A stretch of 64,000 nt of DNA from assembly GCA_947503575.1 (NCBI GenBank), contig CANNDZ010000002.1:1-64000 (forward strand), written 5' to 3'. How positions within the stretch are numbered: position 1 is the stretch's first letter; each line of letters opens with the position of its first letter. The DNA comes from an uncultured Kordiimonas sp. Lineage in GTDB: Bacteria; Pseudomonadota; Alphaproteobacteria; Sphingomonadales; Kordiimonadaceae. This document shows positions 18,301 to 28,566 of the stretch, piece by piece. A model generated the notes under the pieces. It was not told where the DNA came from and made no database searches. It worked only from the letters and a program-made list of their open reading frames with translations. Position numbers and translations under genes: made by a program.

Positions 18301-19848
18301 TTAGCCTGTCGCTGCCAGTGGCCTCTTCTCACGTTTTACCATCAGCTTGTTTGCTGCCGCAACATAGGCTCTTGCCGCCGCCGTCAGGGTATCTTCATGG
18401 GCACCTTGGCCATTAACCGTACGCCCATCTTCTTCAAGCCTTACTGTGCATTCAGCCTGGGCATCCGTACCATGAGTGACAGCATGGACCTGAAACAACA
18501 CGAGATGAGGATTAAAACCAACAAGCTCTTTGATGGCATTAAACGCTGCATCCACCGGACCAGACCCATAAACCACTATCTTTTTTTCTTCGCCGTCAAT
18601 TTCCATTGTAAGGTCGGCGACCGCCGTGCCACTAGATGATGTATGAGTATTGAGAGCGGTCACCTGCAAAAGATTTTGCGCCGTTGCCACCTCATCATCG
18701 ACCAAGGCAACTATGTCTTCATCATAGATGGTTTTTTTCCGGTCAGCGAGTTCCTTGAAGCGGCGAAAACAGTCCTGAAAGGCGTTGTCTCCCAACTGGT
18801 AGCCCAATTCTTTCAGTTTGTCGGCAAAGGCCGCACGGCCTGAAAGTTTGCCCAGCACGAGGGTTGTTTTGGTAACGCCAACAGACTCAGGTGTCATAAT
18901 TTCATATGTTTCAGCCGCCTTCAGCACACCATCCTGATGGATACCGCTTTCATGGGCAAACGCGTTGGCGCCCACAATTGCTTTGTTATTCTGGACACTG
19001 AACCCCGTAACAAGCGACACCAGCTTGCTCGCTTTGGAAATTTCCTGCGTTGCAATGCCAGTATGGTAAGGCATCGAATCCGCACGGGTCTTGAGCGCCA
19101 TGACGACCTCTTCCATCGCTGCGTTGCCGGCCCTTTCACCAATGCCGTTGATCGTGCATTCGATTTGTCGGGCACCACCAATTACGCCCGCCAACGAGTT
19201 TGCAACAGCAAGCCCAAGATCATTATGGCAATGCGTCGAAAAAATCGCTTTGTCAGAATTGGCCACGCTTGAAATTACATTACGGTACATCTGGCCGTAT
19301 TCGTCCGGCGTTGCATACCCCACTGTATCTGGCAGATTGATGGTGGTGGCTCCGGCGCGAATTGCTGTGTCTACTGCGCGGTACAAAAAGTCCATGTCTG
19401 TGCGCGTGGCATCCTCTGCCGACCATTCAACATCATCGGTAAATCCGCGCGCGTGGCTGACCGACTGATGTATAGCCTCCAGGACGTGGTCTGGCTCCAT
19501 TTGCAGTTTCACTTTCATATGCAGCGGGCTGGTGGCAATAAATGTGTGAATGCGCCCCCTTTTGGCAGGCTTGATCGCCTCTGCGGCTCGGTCAATATCC
19601 CCCAGCGCGGCACGTGCCAGGGAACAAACGGTGGAGTTTTTGACTAATTTTGCGATCTGGTGAACACACTCAAAGTCACCATTTGATGCAATGGCAAAGC
19701 CTGCTTCAATAACATCGACACCCATAGACTCCAGTTGCTCGGCGATACGGAGTTTTTCTTCCAGTGTCATAGACGCGCCAGGGGATTGTTCGCCGTCTCG
19801 CAACGTAGTGTCAAAAATTCGCACACGATCCTGGTCTGTGTGAGACAT
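18301..19848 (-). CDS. leuA: 2-isopropylmalate synthase
   Basis: LeuA condenses acetyl-CoA with 2-oxoisovalerate, the first committed step of leucine synthesis. The 515-residue protein has the N-terminal DTTLRDGEQSPG motif, the metal-binding STHCHNDLG (HxH) and GIGERAGNAAMEE. The C-terminal regulatory domain, about residues 390-505, normally binds leucine for feedback inhibition. The size is normal for the bacterial LeuA1 type. It lies downstream of a leucine-rich short frame and a hairpin that may control it. Confidence 0.97.
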   Translation of the reverse strand: MSHTDQDRVRIFDTTLRDGEQSPGASMTLEEKLRIAEQLESMGVDVIEAGFAIASNGDFECVHQIAKLVKNSTVCSLARAALGDIDRAAEAIKPAKRGRIHTFIATSPLHMKVKLQMEPDHVLEAIHQSVSHARGFTDDVEWSAEDATRTDMDFLYRAVDTAIRAGATTINLPDTVGYATPDEYGQMYRNVISSVANSDKAIFSTHCHNDLGLAVANSLAGVIGGARQIECTINGIGERAGNAAMEEVVMALKTRADSMPYHTGIATQEISKASKLVSLVTGFSVQNNKAIVGANAFAHESGIHQDGVLKAAETYEIMTPESVGVTKTTLVLGKLSGRAAFADKLKELGYQLGDNAFQDCFRRFKELADRKKTIYDEDIVALVDDEVATAQNLLQVTALNTHTSSSGTAVADLTMEIDGEEKKIVVYGSGPVDAAFNAIKELVGFNPHLVLFQVHAVTHGTDAQAECTVRLEEDGRTVNGQGAHEDTLTAAARAYVAAANKLMVKREKRPLAATG

Positions 19849-19898
19849 GATATATTCCTAAATTTTCAATTGAGATTTGAACTTATCTTCAGGCTCTT

Positions 19899-19946
19899 CC
19901 CTTAAGCACCGAAACGTTCAAACGCTTCTGCCGCTGCGCTTAAGGG
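19899..19946 (-). promoter_or_regulatory. leuA: Inverted repeat in the leuA leader
   Basis: CCCTTAAGC (19899-19907) and GCTTAAGGG (19938-19946) are perfect 9-base complements, with a smaller stem possible inside the loop (GAAGCG with CGUUUC). The upstream arm on the minus strand contains the stop codon of the leucine-rich short frame (19942-19940). The leuA start is about 50 bases further on. No T-run follows, so this is not a standard intrinsic terminator. Ribosome position on the short frame could decide whether the stem forms, which would fit attenuation or translational control. Confidence 0.45.
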
Positions 19947-20134
19947 CCAATTAGTCGGCCAGCACCCAGAAGGAGAAGCGATAGGAGAAGTGTTGCTGCA
20001 ACTGTCGTTGCAAACCGCAAACGAGCGTCAAGCTGCTGCCGAGAAATGGCAATTGCTTTGGCTTTTTTTCGTTCGTTATAAGAATGTTTCATCTTCGGAA
20101 CATATCTGCGTTTAATTTCACCGTTATATATCAT
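19940..20134 (-). CDS. Short leucine-rich frame upstream of leuA: leader peptide or small membrane protein
   Basis: A 64-codon frame (or 50 codons from a second ATG at 20092) between ilvC and leuA. The first part is basic and polar. The end reads TLLLSLLLLGAGRLIGP: nine leucine codons in the last 17, two of them CTA. It could be a single-pass membrane protein. Its position directly before leuA, together with the hairpin over its stop codon, also fits a leucine-sensing leader peptide, although classical leader peptides are shorter. The ATG at 20134 has an AAGAAGGA site at a somewhat long distance (about 12 bases). Confidence 0.4.
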   Translation of the reverse strand: MIYNGEIKRRYVPKMKHSYNERKKAKAIAISRQQLDARLRFATTVAATLLLSLLLLGAGRLIGP

Positions 20135-20201
20135 TACGACTATAATCCTTCTTTGGACTACAGCAAAGTGAAATTATATTTCAAGAAAGACTATTAACGA
20201 A

Positions 20202-20227
20202 GGGGTGGCTTCAGGAGAGGCCACCCC
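20202..20227 (-). terminator. Terminator-like hairpin after ilvC
   Basis: GGGGTGGC (20202-20209) pairs perfectly with GCCACCCC (20220-20227), loop of 10. It lies 30 bases beyond the ilvC stop on the minus strand and is followed by a T-rich but interrupted stretch, so it probably ends or stabilises the ilvBNC transcript. Confidence 0.6.
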
Positions 20228-20256
20228 GGTGACAAAGACCACACCAAATTGCGGGA

Positions 20257-21279
<1,023 letters not shown>

Positions 21280-21328
21280 TTAGTTCCCTACATTCCGGCG
21301 CATGCAGCGCCTACCCAATAAAATATGT

Positions 21329-21841
21329 TCAAAGTCCTGATTCACCGCGCGACAATGCAACGGCTCCTGTGCGCGCGGCCTCTACAAGGCCCAAATCCCG
21401 CATTAAATCAATAAAGGCATCCAGCTTGCTGGCCGACCCGGTAAGTTCAAACACGAAACTCGTGGCAGTGCTGTCAACAACGCGGGCGCGAAAAGCATCA
21501 GCAAGGCGCAAAGCTTCAACCCGCTTTTCCCCTGCACCGGACACTTTCACCAACGCCAGATCCCGCGATACAAGCGGCCCTTCAATGGTCAAGTCAGCGA
21601 CTTTTTGTACCGGCACCAACCGGTCCAGTTGGGCCTTGATTTGTTCAATCACCATCCGTGTGCCACTGGTCACCACCGTAATCCGCGAACGTCGATCATT
21701 TCTATCGACCGCAGCCACCGTCAGGCTTTCGATATTATACCCCCGCCCTGAAAAAAGGCCGGTCACACGGGCGAGCACCCCTGCTTCGTTATCGACTACA
21801 ACGCTGATCGTATGCGTTGCCACGGTACCTTGTTCTTTCAT
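21329..21841 (-). CDS. ilvN: Acetolactate synthase small (regulatory) subunit
   Basis: The 170-residue regulatory subunit of acetohydroxyacid synthase, equivalent to IlvH/IlvN. It has an N-terminal ACT domain (HTISVVVDNEAGVLARVTGLFSGRGYNIESL) that binds valine for feedback inhibition, and a C-terminal ALS_ss_C domain. It lies between ilvB and ilvC on the same strand, 47 bases after ilvB, consistent with one transcript. Confidence 0.96.
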   Translation of the reverse strand: MKEQGTVATHTISVVVDNEAGVLARVTGLFSGRGYNIESLTVAAVDRNDRRSRITVVTSGTRMVIEQIKAQLDRLVPVQKVADLTIEGPLVSRDLALVKVSGAGEKRVEALRLADAFRARVVDSTATSFVFELTGSASKLDAFIDLMRDLGLVEAARTGAVALSRGESGL

Positions 21842-21888
21842 CTGCTTGATTTCCGTTGAAGGACTGGGAGTTTCTGGCTTACCGGTAT

Positions 21889-23682
21889 CTATACCACTGC
21901 CAACGCTTCGGCGTCTTTAGGTTTGCCGATGACATCACCAGCCAGCAGCATTTCATTGTGTGCAGCGCCAGCAGGCACCATCGGGAAGCAGTTTTCCAGC
22001 TTGGCAACCCGGCAATCCACAATGACCGGACCCTTAGTTTCAATCATCTCCGTAATCACCGCATCAAGGTCGGCTGGGTCTTCAACCTTAAGGCCCTTGA
22101 TGCCATACGCAGCCGCAAGCGCCACAAAATCCGGTAGCGAGTCTGAATAACTTTCGGAACGTCTGCCATCATAACTCAGGTCTTGCCACTGCCTCACCAT
22201 ACCCATGAATTCATTGTTTAAAATAAACACCTTCACCGGCAGGTTATATTGCTTAAGCGTTCCCAGTTCCTGAATATTCATCTGAATGGACGCTTCACCA
22301 GCCACGTCAATACAAAGACGGTCGGGATGAGCTATCTGCGCCCCAATTGCGGCAGGCAGACCATACCCCATGGTGCCCAGGCCACCCGACGTTAGCCAGC
22401 GGTTCGGCTTTTCAAAACCGATAAATTGCGCCGCCCACATCTGGTGCTGTCCAACTTCAGTGGAAACAATGGGGTCTTTGTCAGCTATCAATGCCTGAAG
22501 CCGCTCCAGCGCCTTTTGCGGCATAATCAGCTCGTCACGGTCCTTGTAAGCAAGGCATTTTTTCTCTCGCCACGCGTCAATCTGATGCCACCAGGCATCA
22601 AGCGACGGCTGGTCGGCAGAATAGTTTTCTTCTTTCCATATCTCCAGCATGCGTTTCATTACATGCGCTGCGTCGCCAACAATCGGAATGTCTACGGCTA
22701 CATTTTTGTTAATCGACGACAGGTCGATATCAACATGGATTTTTTTGGAATCAGGCGAAAAGGCTTCTAGTCGACCAGTTACCCGGTCATCAAACCGCGC
22801 GCCCATCGCAACCATAACGTCACAATCATGCATGGCGTGGTTTGCTTCCCATGTACCATGCATACCCAGCATACCCAAAAATTGTTTGTCGCTGGCGGCA
22901 AATGCGCCTAATCCCATCAAAGTGCTGGTCACAGGAAAGCCGGTCATATGAGCAAATTGGGTCAACAGCTCCGAAGCATCGGGTCCGGCATTGATAACGC
23001 CGCCGCCTGTGTAAAGAATGGGCCGCTTGGCGTTGGCCATCAGTCTTACCGCTTCGCGTATTGCCGCCTCTTCGCCGTCAAGTTGGGGGCGATAGGTGCG
23101 ATGCTCACCCTGACCGGTGTGCAAATATTCGGCTTCTTCAACCTGCACATCTTTTGGCAGGTCAATCACAACCGGCCCCGGTCGGCCATTGGTTGCTACA
23201 TAAAAAGCCTCATGAAAAACATTGGCAATATCCGCCGCATCCTTAACCAGATAGTTATGCTTTGTGCACGGCCGCGTAATTCCAACAGTGTCAGCCTCTT
23301 GAAAGGCGTCATTGCCAATCAGATGACGAGCAACCTGCCCGGTCAAGCAAATCATCGGAATGGAATCCAGCATAGCGTCCGTAAGGCCGGTCACAGCATT
23401 GGTCGCACCTGGCCCTGATGTCACCAAAACAACACCGGGTTTGCCGGTAGACCGTGCATATCCTTCCGCCGCATGGGTCGCAGCCTGCTCGTGGCGAACA
23501 AGAATATGCTTGATTTTGTCTTGCTTAAAAAGTTCATCATAAATGGGCAGCACGGCGCCACCCGGGTAACCAAAGACCACTTCCACACCAAGGTCTGTCA
23601 ATGCTTTAAGGATCATCTGGGCGCCGCTTAACTTCGTCGCGGTGGCCGCTTTTTCAAGGGTCTTTGCCATCGATGCCGTCAT
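21889..23682 (-). CDS. ilvB: Acetolactate synthase large (catalytic) subunit
   Basis: A 597-residue thiamine-diphosphate enzyme that condenses two pyruvates, or pyruvate and 2-oxobutyrate. The N-terminal domain contains [17 protein letters not shown] and the catalytic Glu in [18 protein letters not shown]. The central FAD-binding domain follows. The C-terminal ThDP-binding motif starts [19 protein letters not shown] (a GDG-type motif with GEA instead of GDG) and ends in NNEFMGMV. The first gene of the ilvBNC run, it lies downstream of miaA behind a structured spacer. Confidence 0.96.
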   Translation of the reverse strand: MTASMAKTLEKAATATKLSGAQMILKALTDLGVEVVFGYPGGAVLPIYDELFKQDKIKHILVRHEQAATHAAEGYARSTGKPGVVLVTSGPGATNAVTGLTDAMLDSIPMICLTGQVARHLIGNDAFQEADTVGITRPCTKHNYLVKDAADIANVFHEAFYVATNGRPGPVVIDLPKDVQVEEAEYLHTGQGEHRTYRPQLDGEEAAIREAVRLMANAKRPILYTGGGVINAGPDASELLTQFAHMTGFPVTSTLMGLGAFAASDKQFLGMLGMHGTWEANHAMHDCDVMVAMGARFDDRVTGRLEAFSPDSKKIHVDIDLSSINKNVAVDIPIVGDAAHVMKRMLEIWKEENYSADQPSLDAWWHQIDAWREKKCLAYKDRDELIMPQKALERLQALIADKDPIVSTEVGQHQMWAAQFIGFEKPNRWLTSGGLGTMGYGLPAAIGAQIAHPDRLCIDVAGEASIQMNIQELGTLKQYNLPVKVFILNNEFMGMVRQWQDLSYDGRRSESYSDSLPDFVALAAAYGIKGLKVEDPADLDAVITEMIETKGPVIVDCRVAKLENCFPMVPAGAAHNEMLLAGDVIGKPKDAEALAVV

Positions 23683-23934
23683 CTGGTTTTACTCTCGCTC
23701 TTCAAACACACAATACTGTTGCCCTCTTATTCACCTCAGGGCCTGATGTCCATAAACTTCAACGCCAACCAACAACATACCCCTACATAATAGTTGGGGG
23801 CGCTCCAAGAGCGCCCCCGGGGTGGGTCTCGTCACAGTTGAGGTCTGCTTTGGGCTATCAAACCTCAGACGACGCCGCAGGCTGGCGAGGCATCGTCAAA
23901 TCCTGTTTTATTGTACGATAATTACCCGGTCAAC
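23683..23934 (-). promoter_or_regulatory. ilvB: Structured leader between miaA and ilvB
   Basis: On the minus strand a perfect 10-base stem, GGGGGCGCTC with GAGCGCCCCC (23796-23805 with 23809-23818, loop of 3), dominates this spacer. Upstream of it, GTCTG/CAGAC and GAGGT/ACCTC segments can pair in alternative ways. Between the stem and ilvB a 15-codon frame (23778-23731) reads MLLVGVEVYGHQALR, with six Leu/Val codons, but its GGGG site is too close to the ATG for good translation. The stem has no T-run. It may end miaA transcription or be part of an ilvB attenuator. Confidence 0.5.
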
Positions 23935-24870
23935 CTATTTTTTGAATATTTTTGCAACTAATTTGTCAAAATAGCTTTCCGAATATTGCGCATTTAGCAT
24001 TTTCCAGTGCGAAAACTGGTTTCTAAACCAGGTCAATTGTCGTTTGGCAAATCGCCGCGTCTGCATTTTAGCGTCATCAGCAGCCTGATCGTAGGTGGTC
24101 TCGCCAGCCAGATAGCGGGCAAGCGAGGGCACACCCAACGCCCGCATGATAGGCAAGTCGTTGCGTAAGTTCCTACCAACAAGGGCTCGCACCTCTTCAA
24201 TGGCACCCTGCTCCATCATCTGATCAAACCGGTGGTCGCAACGCGCATACAGCTCTTCCCGGTCGGGCAACACGACATACTTTCCAATCTCACCCGCCTC
24301 GTCAAACGACTGCATGGGACCGGGCTTTGTGTCTTTTTGCCAGTCACTCAGGGGAATGCCGGTTGACCGCACCACTTCTATTGCGCGACTAACCCGCTGG
24401 CTATCACCCGGCGCCAAACGGGCTGCCGTTATTGGGTCAGAGACGGTCAGTTCAGTATAAAGCGCTTCGCTACCCAGGTCTTGACATTCGCGCCGGACCT
24501 GCGCTCGCACATCGGCGGGTATATCGGGTATTTTGGCGATACCATCTATAAGTACCTTAAAGTACATGCCTGTGCCACCGACCAGAATTGGCAATTTACC
24601 AGTGGCCCAAGCAGACCTTATCTCGGCCATCGCCTTTTCTGCCCAAAAGGCCGCAGAACAAATTTCTGTCGCATCCAGAAACCCGTACAGACGGTGTGTG
24701 ACCTGTTTTTGCTCTGCTGCCGACGGACACGCGCTTATCACAGACAAATCCCGATACACCTGCATACTGTCTGCGTTTATGATAATGCCGTCATATGCAG
24801 CTGCCGTCTTCATGGCAAAAGCCGACTTGCCGCTTGCTGTAGGACCTGCAATAAAAAGAGCGCGTTTCAA
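23935..24870 (-). CDS. miaA: tRNA dimethylallyltransferase
   Basis: MiaA transfers a dimethylallyl group to A37 of tRNAs reading UNN codons. The protein begins near a P-loop, FIAGPTASGKS, then has the family's NADSMQVYRDLSVISACPS stretch, GGTGMYFKVLIDG, and a C-terminal QTRRFAKRQLTWFRNQ. Both possible starts are TTG: 24870 (311 residues, start close to the P-loop as in other MiaA proteins) or 24906 (323 residues). I prefer 24870 because the longer form would overlap the divergent serB start. miaA followed by ilvBNC is a common alphaproteobacterial order. Confidence 0.93.
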   Translation of the reverse strand: MKRALFIAGPTASGKSAFAMKTAAAYDGIIINADSMQVYRDLSVISACPSAAEQKQVTHRLYGFLDATEICSAAFWAEKAMAEIRSAWATGKLPILVGGTGMYFKVLIDGIAKIPDIPADVRAQVRRECQDLGSEALYTELTVSDPITAARLAPGDSQRVSRAIEVVRSTGIPLSDWQKDTKPGPMQSFDEAGEIGKYVVLPDREELYARCDHRFDQMMEQGAIEEVRALVGRNLRNDLPIMRALGVPSLARYLAGETTYDQAADDAKMQTRRFAKRQLTWFRNQFSHWKMLNAQYSESYFDKLVAKIFKK

Positions 24871-24905
24871 CTTCTGGCCTGCCTGTTCAACGTATCGGAT
24901 TTTCA

Positions 24906-25814
24906 ATGGACATTGTATTGACCCTCGTCGTCAACCCCGGCTTTAAAGCGGATCTTGAAAAAGCGGCCCAAGCGGTCTTGGCAGCGCTTGATAACGGTAA
25001 CACCCAGAGCAACACACTCAAAACACTGCACGATGGGCGAGCCGTAGATATTGTCCAGTCCGCCAGCACCCTCGAAGACATGCGTTCTATAATCGCACCA
25101 GTTATGTCAACTCATGAAACGGTGGATTGGTGCTTGCAGCCTGATACCCAAACGCGACGAAAGTCCATGCTGATTGCTGATATGGATTCGACGATGATAA
25201 CGGTGGAGTGCATCGATGAATTGGCTGATTTTGTTGGCATGAAGGAAAAGGTTTCAGTCATCACAGAAGCCGCAATGCGCGGCGAGCTGGACTTTGAAGG
25301 CGCGTTAAAGGAACGGGTCGCACTGCTGGCGGGTCTGCCTGTAGAAGACCTGGAAACCTGTTACCAACAACGTATCAATATGATGCCGGGGGCGCGACAG
25401 CTTGTACAAACCATGAAAACAAACGGCGCATTCACTGCATTAGTATCAGGTGGTTTCACTTTCTTCACAGAACGAGTTGCGGCTGCAATCGGTTTTGATG
25501 ATACGCGAGCAAACGTTTTGGAGATTGACAATAATGCGCTGACAGGGCGCGTAAAAGAACCTATCTGCGGTGCACAGACCAAGCTAGAAGCCCTGAACGA
25601 GTATTGCGCAACGCAGAGTTTGACTGCCCAACAGGTATTAGCGGTTGGTGACGGCGCAAACGATATCCCCATGCTGAAGGCGGCAGGTCTTGGGGTCGCA
25701 TATCACGCAAAACCCAAAACCGCGGCAGCCACCCATGCAGCGGTCAGAAACGCTGATCTGACTGCTTTACTGTACTTTCAAGGGTATAGCTTTACCGAGT
25801 TTGCACCTGATTGA
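24906..25814 (+). CDS. serB: Phosphoserine phosphatase SerB
   Basis: SerB removes phosphate from O-phospho-L-serine, the last step of serine synthesis. The 302-residue HAD-family enzyme has the catalytic DMDST motif at D92 and D94, the serine/threonine motif in ALVSGGFTFF, and the C-terminal GDGANDIPML acidic motif. The N-terminal 80 residues are the usual extra domain of SerB. It diverges from miaA. Its ribosome binding site is weak. A bidirectional terminator lies just after the stop. Confidence 0.96.
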   Translation: MDIVLTLVVNPGFKADLEKAAQAVLAALDNGNTQSNTLKTLHDGRAVDIVQSASTLEDMRSIIAPVMSTHETVDWCLQPDTQTRRKSMLIADMDSTMITVECIDELADFVGMKEKVSVITEAAMRGELDFEGALKERVALLAGLPVEDLETCYQQRINMMPGARQLVQTMKTNGAFTALVSGGFTFFTERVAAAIGFDDTRANVLEIDNNALTGRVKEPICGAQTKLEALNEYCATQSLTAQQVLAVGDGANDIPMLKAAGLGVAYHAKPKTAAATHAAVRNADLTALLYFQGYSFTEFAPD

Positions 25815-25820
25815 GACAAC

Positions 25821-25850
25821 AAAAAAGGGTCGCCGCAGCGACCCTCTAAA
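25821..25850. terminator. Bidirectional intrinsic terminator between serB and degP
   Basis: GGGTCGC (25827-25833) and GCGACCC (25838-25844) form a perfect 7-base stem with a 4-base loop. On the minus strand it is followed by six T (25826-25821), a textbook terminator for the hflK-hflC-degP operon. On the plus strand a weaker T-poor tail follows, ending serB. Confidence 0.85.
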
Positions 25851-25886
25851 ATACTGATTTAGCGTGATTACCTGACTAAAGGCAGT

Positions 25887-27404
25887 CTACTCGCTTGTTT
25901 CAAGCTTAAGCGGAATGTGAACCGTGTTGCCGCGCAGGTTTACCAGAACAAGCACGCGGTCGCGCCCGGCATCAGCGGCATCATCAAACAGATCAGCCAC
26001 TTCGCTGGGGCTTTCGACCCGACGCTGGTTGACCCGAACAATAACCGCACCTTCACGGATACCCGCCCGGTAAGCATTACTGCGGCGCGACACACGCACA
26101 ACTGCAACGCCGTCAACTTCTTCATCAATGTCAAAGCGTTGACGAAGGCTATCGTTCAGAGGCGCAAGTTCCATGCCTTCTGTCAGTTCGCGATCAGACT
26201 GATCACGACCATTATCGCGGCCACCATCTTCATCATCGTCTTCCTGTGTCATGCCAGCAAGTTCATCAGGCAATGCACCAGTTCTGACGGGAATGGTCAT
26301 ACGTTCGCCTTCACGAATGATCACAACATCAACCGCCTTGTCGATTTTCGTGCGCTTGACAAGGTTGCTGAGGGTTCTGGAGTCGATAACGGTCTTACCG
26401 TCCCAGGTAATGATGATATCGCCTTCTTGCAATTCAGCAGCGTCCGCTGGGCTGTCTGGCTCAACGCGGGTAACCATCGCACCTTCTTTGATATCAAGGC
26501 CCAATGTTTCAGCGATTTCCTCGGTTAAAGCCTGAATGCTGACACCCAGCCAGCCACGGCGCACCTTGCCAAATTCTTGCAGTTGCTCAACCACATTTTT
26601 CGCATGGTTCGATGGGATCGAAAACCCAATCCCCACGTTACCGCCAGAGGGGGAGAAGATGGCCGTATTAACGCCAACAACCTCACCGTCCATATTGAAC
26701 AACGGGCCACCTGAATTGCCCCGGTTGATGGAGGCATCTGTTTGGATGAAATCAACGTCATTCTGATTGCCAATAGCGCGGTTGCGGGCAGAAATAATGC
26801 CTGCTGTTACCGTGCCAGCCTGCCCAAATGGATTACCGATCGCGATAACCCAGTCACCAATGCGGCTAGCTTCATCGTCGCCCCACTTCACAGCCGGGAA
26901 ATCATCGCCGTTTTCGTGATTGATTTTCAAAACTGCAAGATCAGACAGCGCGTCCCGACCGATCACTTCAGCCGTATACTCGCTGCGATCCGGGAAAGAA
27001 ACGGTGATTTCATCAGCGCCTTCAACCACGTGGTTGTTGGTGATAACGATGCCTGATTTGTCGATGACAAAGCCGGAGCCCAGAGACCGGGCCTGACGAG
27101 GCTCTTGTTCTTCCTCAAAACGATCGCGGAATTGTTCCCAAAATTCTTCAAAGGGCATGCCATCTGGAATTTGAGGCATGCGCCGGTTTCCCCGGCGGCG
27201 TTCAATTGTCTGAACCGTTGAAATATTTACCACGGCGGGGGACAGACTTTCAACGAGGTCTGCAAAGGTATCCGGGCGGTCGTCCGCGTGAACCGCTGGG
27301 ACAACAATTGTTGCCATCGCGGCGACCAACAGTGCCGTTAAGAGTGCCTTCATCGGTAAGATGATGGCTCGCTGATCGATTGTTTTTGTCAAGTAAGTGC
27401 GCAA
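25887..27404 (-). CDS. degP: Periplasmic serine protease/chaperone DegP (Do family)
   Basis: DegP degrades or holds misfolded periplasmic proteins. The 505-residue product has a signal peptide, a trypsin-like domain with His125 (TNNHVVEG), Asp155 (SDLAVLKI) and Ser231 (RGNSGGPLF), and two PDZ domains at about 280-375 and 400-495. The start is a TTG at 27404 with a strong AAGGAGAGG site. The ATG at 27353 (17 residues later) gives a more usual signal peptide but lacks a ribosome binding site. It is the last gene after hflK, hflC and the DUF2065 gene. Confidence 0.95.
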   Translation of the reverse strand: MRTYLTKTIDQRAIILPMKALLTALLVAAMATIVVPAVHADDRPDTFADLVESLSPAVVNISTVQTIERRRGNRRMPQIPDGMPFEEFWEQFRDRFEEEQEPRQARSLGSGFVIDKSGIVITNNHVVEGADEITVSFPDRSEYTAEVIGRDALSDLAVLKINHENGDDFPAVKWGDDEASRIGDWVIAIGNPFGQAGTVTAGIISARNRAIGNQNDVDFIQTDASINRGNSGGPLFNMDGEVVGVNTAIFSPSGGNVGIGFSIPSNHAKNVVEQLQEFGKVRRGWLGVSIQALTEEIAETLGLDIKEGAMVTRVEPDSPADAAELQEGDIIITWDGKTVIDSRTLSNLVKRTKIDKAVDVVIIREGERMTIPVRTGALPDELAGMTQEDDDEDGGRDNGRDQSDRELTEGMELAPLNDSLRQRFDIDEEVDGVAVVRVSRRSNAYRAGIREGAVIVRVNQRRVESPSEVADLFDDAADAGRDRVLVLVNLRGNTVHIPLKLETSE

Positions 27405-27465
27405 TGCACCTCTCCTTTTTTGTTAACTCGTTACTCATCTTGTACTGTCTGGATGTGTATTCCGA

Positions 27466-27660
27466 TCACATCCCTTGTACGAGCCATACAATGGCTACAC
27501 CAATCGCCGCCATGGTCAAGCCCAGCGCCCTTAGCTTTGCGGCGGGTTGTTCAAGCATTGCGACAAGCAGCGATTTCATTCCCGAGGGCAAAAGAGCATA
27601 GGCCACGCCCTCCAAAAAAAGGGCGAGGCCTAACGCAATTGCCAGGAGTGACCAGTCCAA
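27466..27660 (-). CDS. DUF2065 family small membrane protein (YjeT-like)
   Basis: A 64-residue protein of two transmembrane helices (about residues 3-24 and 43-62) joined by a short loop. The helix order and the EGVAYALLP and LRALGLTMAAIGV stretches match DUF2065. In many proteobacteria this gene sits next to hflK-hflC, as here. The role is unknown; a link to FtsH-HflKC quality control is suggested by position only. Confidence 0.85.
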   Translation of the reverse strand: MDWSLLAIALGLALFLEGVAYALLPSGMKSLLVAMLEQPAAKLRALGLTMAAIGVAIVWLVQGM

Positions 27661-27687
27661 AACGAGCCTCTCTTTGCTTAGGTATAG

Positions 27688-28563
27688 TCAGTTGTTTTTA
27701 CCGCCTTGAGAATTCACAAATAGCTTGAAGAATTCACTATCTGGTGAAAGCACAAGCCGTGTGTCATCTGCCCCAAGCGCAACCCTGTAGGCTTGCATGG
27801 TACGGTAAAATTCAAAAAACTCTTCGTCTTTGCCGAAAGCTTCCGCAAAAATCTTAACTGCACGACCGTCCGCTTCACCCCGGATGATTTGCGACTGACG
27901 CTCGGCATTTGCCACCAAAATGGCAACCTGCCGATCCGCATCTGACGTAATTTTCACAGCGTCCCGCTGACCCTCAGCACGCTTTTCCGCGGCTTCTTGC
28001 TCACGTTCTGTCTTCATGCGGTTAAAAATCGCCTGACTATTTTCTATTGGTAGATCAACCCGTTTCAGACGTACATCCACAACTTCAAGGCCAACTGACG
28101 CAGCGCGCTGGTTAGTCAGTGTGCTGATCTGCTCCATCAGCTCTGCCCGCTGCCCAGACACAATACTTTGCATTGGCTGGCTCGCAAGCACATCCCTGAC
28201 AGTGGACACCATGATGCCTTCAAGAAGATTGCTGGCAATACGATCAGTTGCTGCAGCTTGATACCGCTTCAACGGATCAACCACTTTGTAGCGGGCAAAG
28301 CTATCGACAAGAATACGCCGCTGATCACTAGCTAGGACCTCCTGCGGACGAATATCCAGGCTCAGGATACGTTTATCAATGAAGATGACTTGCTCGACCA
28401 ACGGCAATTTAAAGTGAAGACCGGGTTCAGGCACAGTGCGCTTTGGATTACCGAACTGCACCACAATCGCCTGTTCGCGTTCACTAACAATGAACAGGCT
28501 GCTTGCGCCGATAGATGCTACCAGCACCAGAACCACCAAGGCTACAATGGATTTTATATTCAT
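27688..28563 (-). CDS. hflC: FtsH protease modulator HflC
   Basis: HflC is a membrane-anchored, periplasm-facing SPFH/band-7 protein that assembles with HflK around the FtsH protease and limits its action on membrane proteins. The 291-residue protein has one N-terminal transmembrane segment (about residues 5-26), the SPFH domain (GNPKRTVPEPGLHFKLPLVEQV), and a coiled coil rich in Glu, Ala and Arg. It follows hflK by three bases. Confidence 0.95.
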   Translation of the reverse strand: MNIKSIVALVVLVLVASIGASSLFIVSEREQAIVVQFGNPKRTVPEPGLHFKLPLVEQVIFIDKRILSLDIRPQEVLASDQRRILVDSFARYKVVDPLKRYQAAATDRIASNLLEGIMVSTVRDVLASQPMQSIVSGQRAELMEQISTLTNQRAASVGLEVVDVRLKRVDLPIENSQAIFNRMKTEREQEAAEKRAEGQRDAVKITSDADRQVAILVANAERQSQIIRGEADGRAVKIFAEAFGKDEEFFEFYRTMQAYRVALGADDTRLVLSPDSEFFKLFVNSQGGKNN

Positions 28564-28566
28564 GAC

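Noticed and set aside
23847-23886. MPRQPAASSEV frame in the ilvB leader
   Set aside because: Only one branched-chain codon, so it does not look like an amino-acid-sensing leader peptide; no convincing ribosome binding site.
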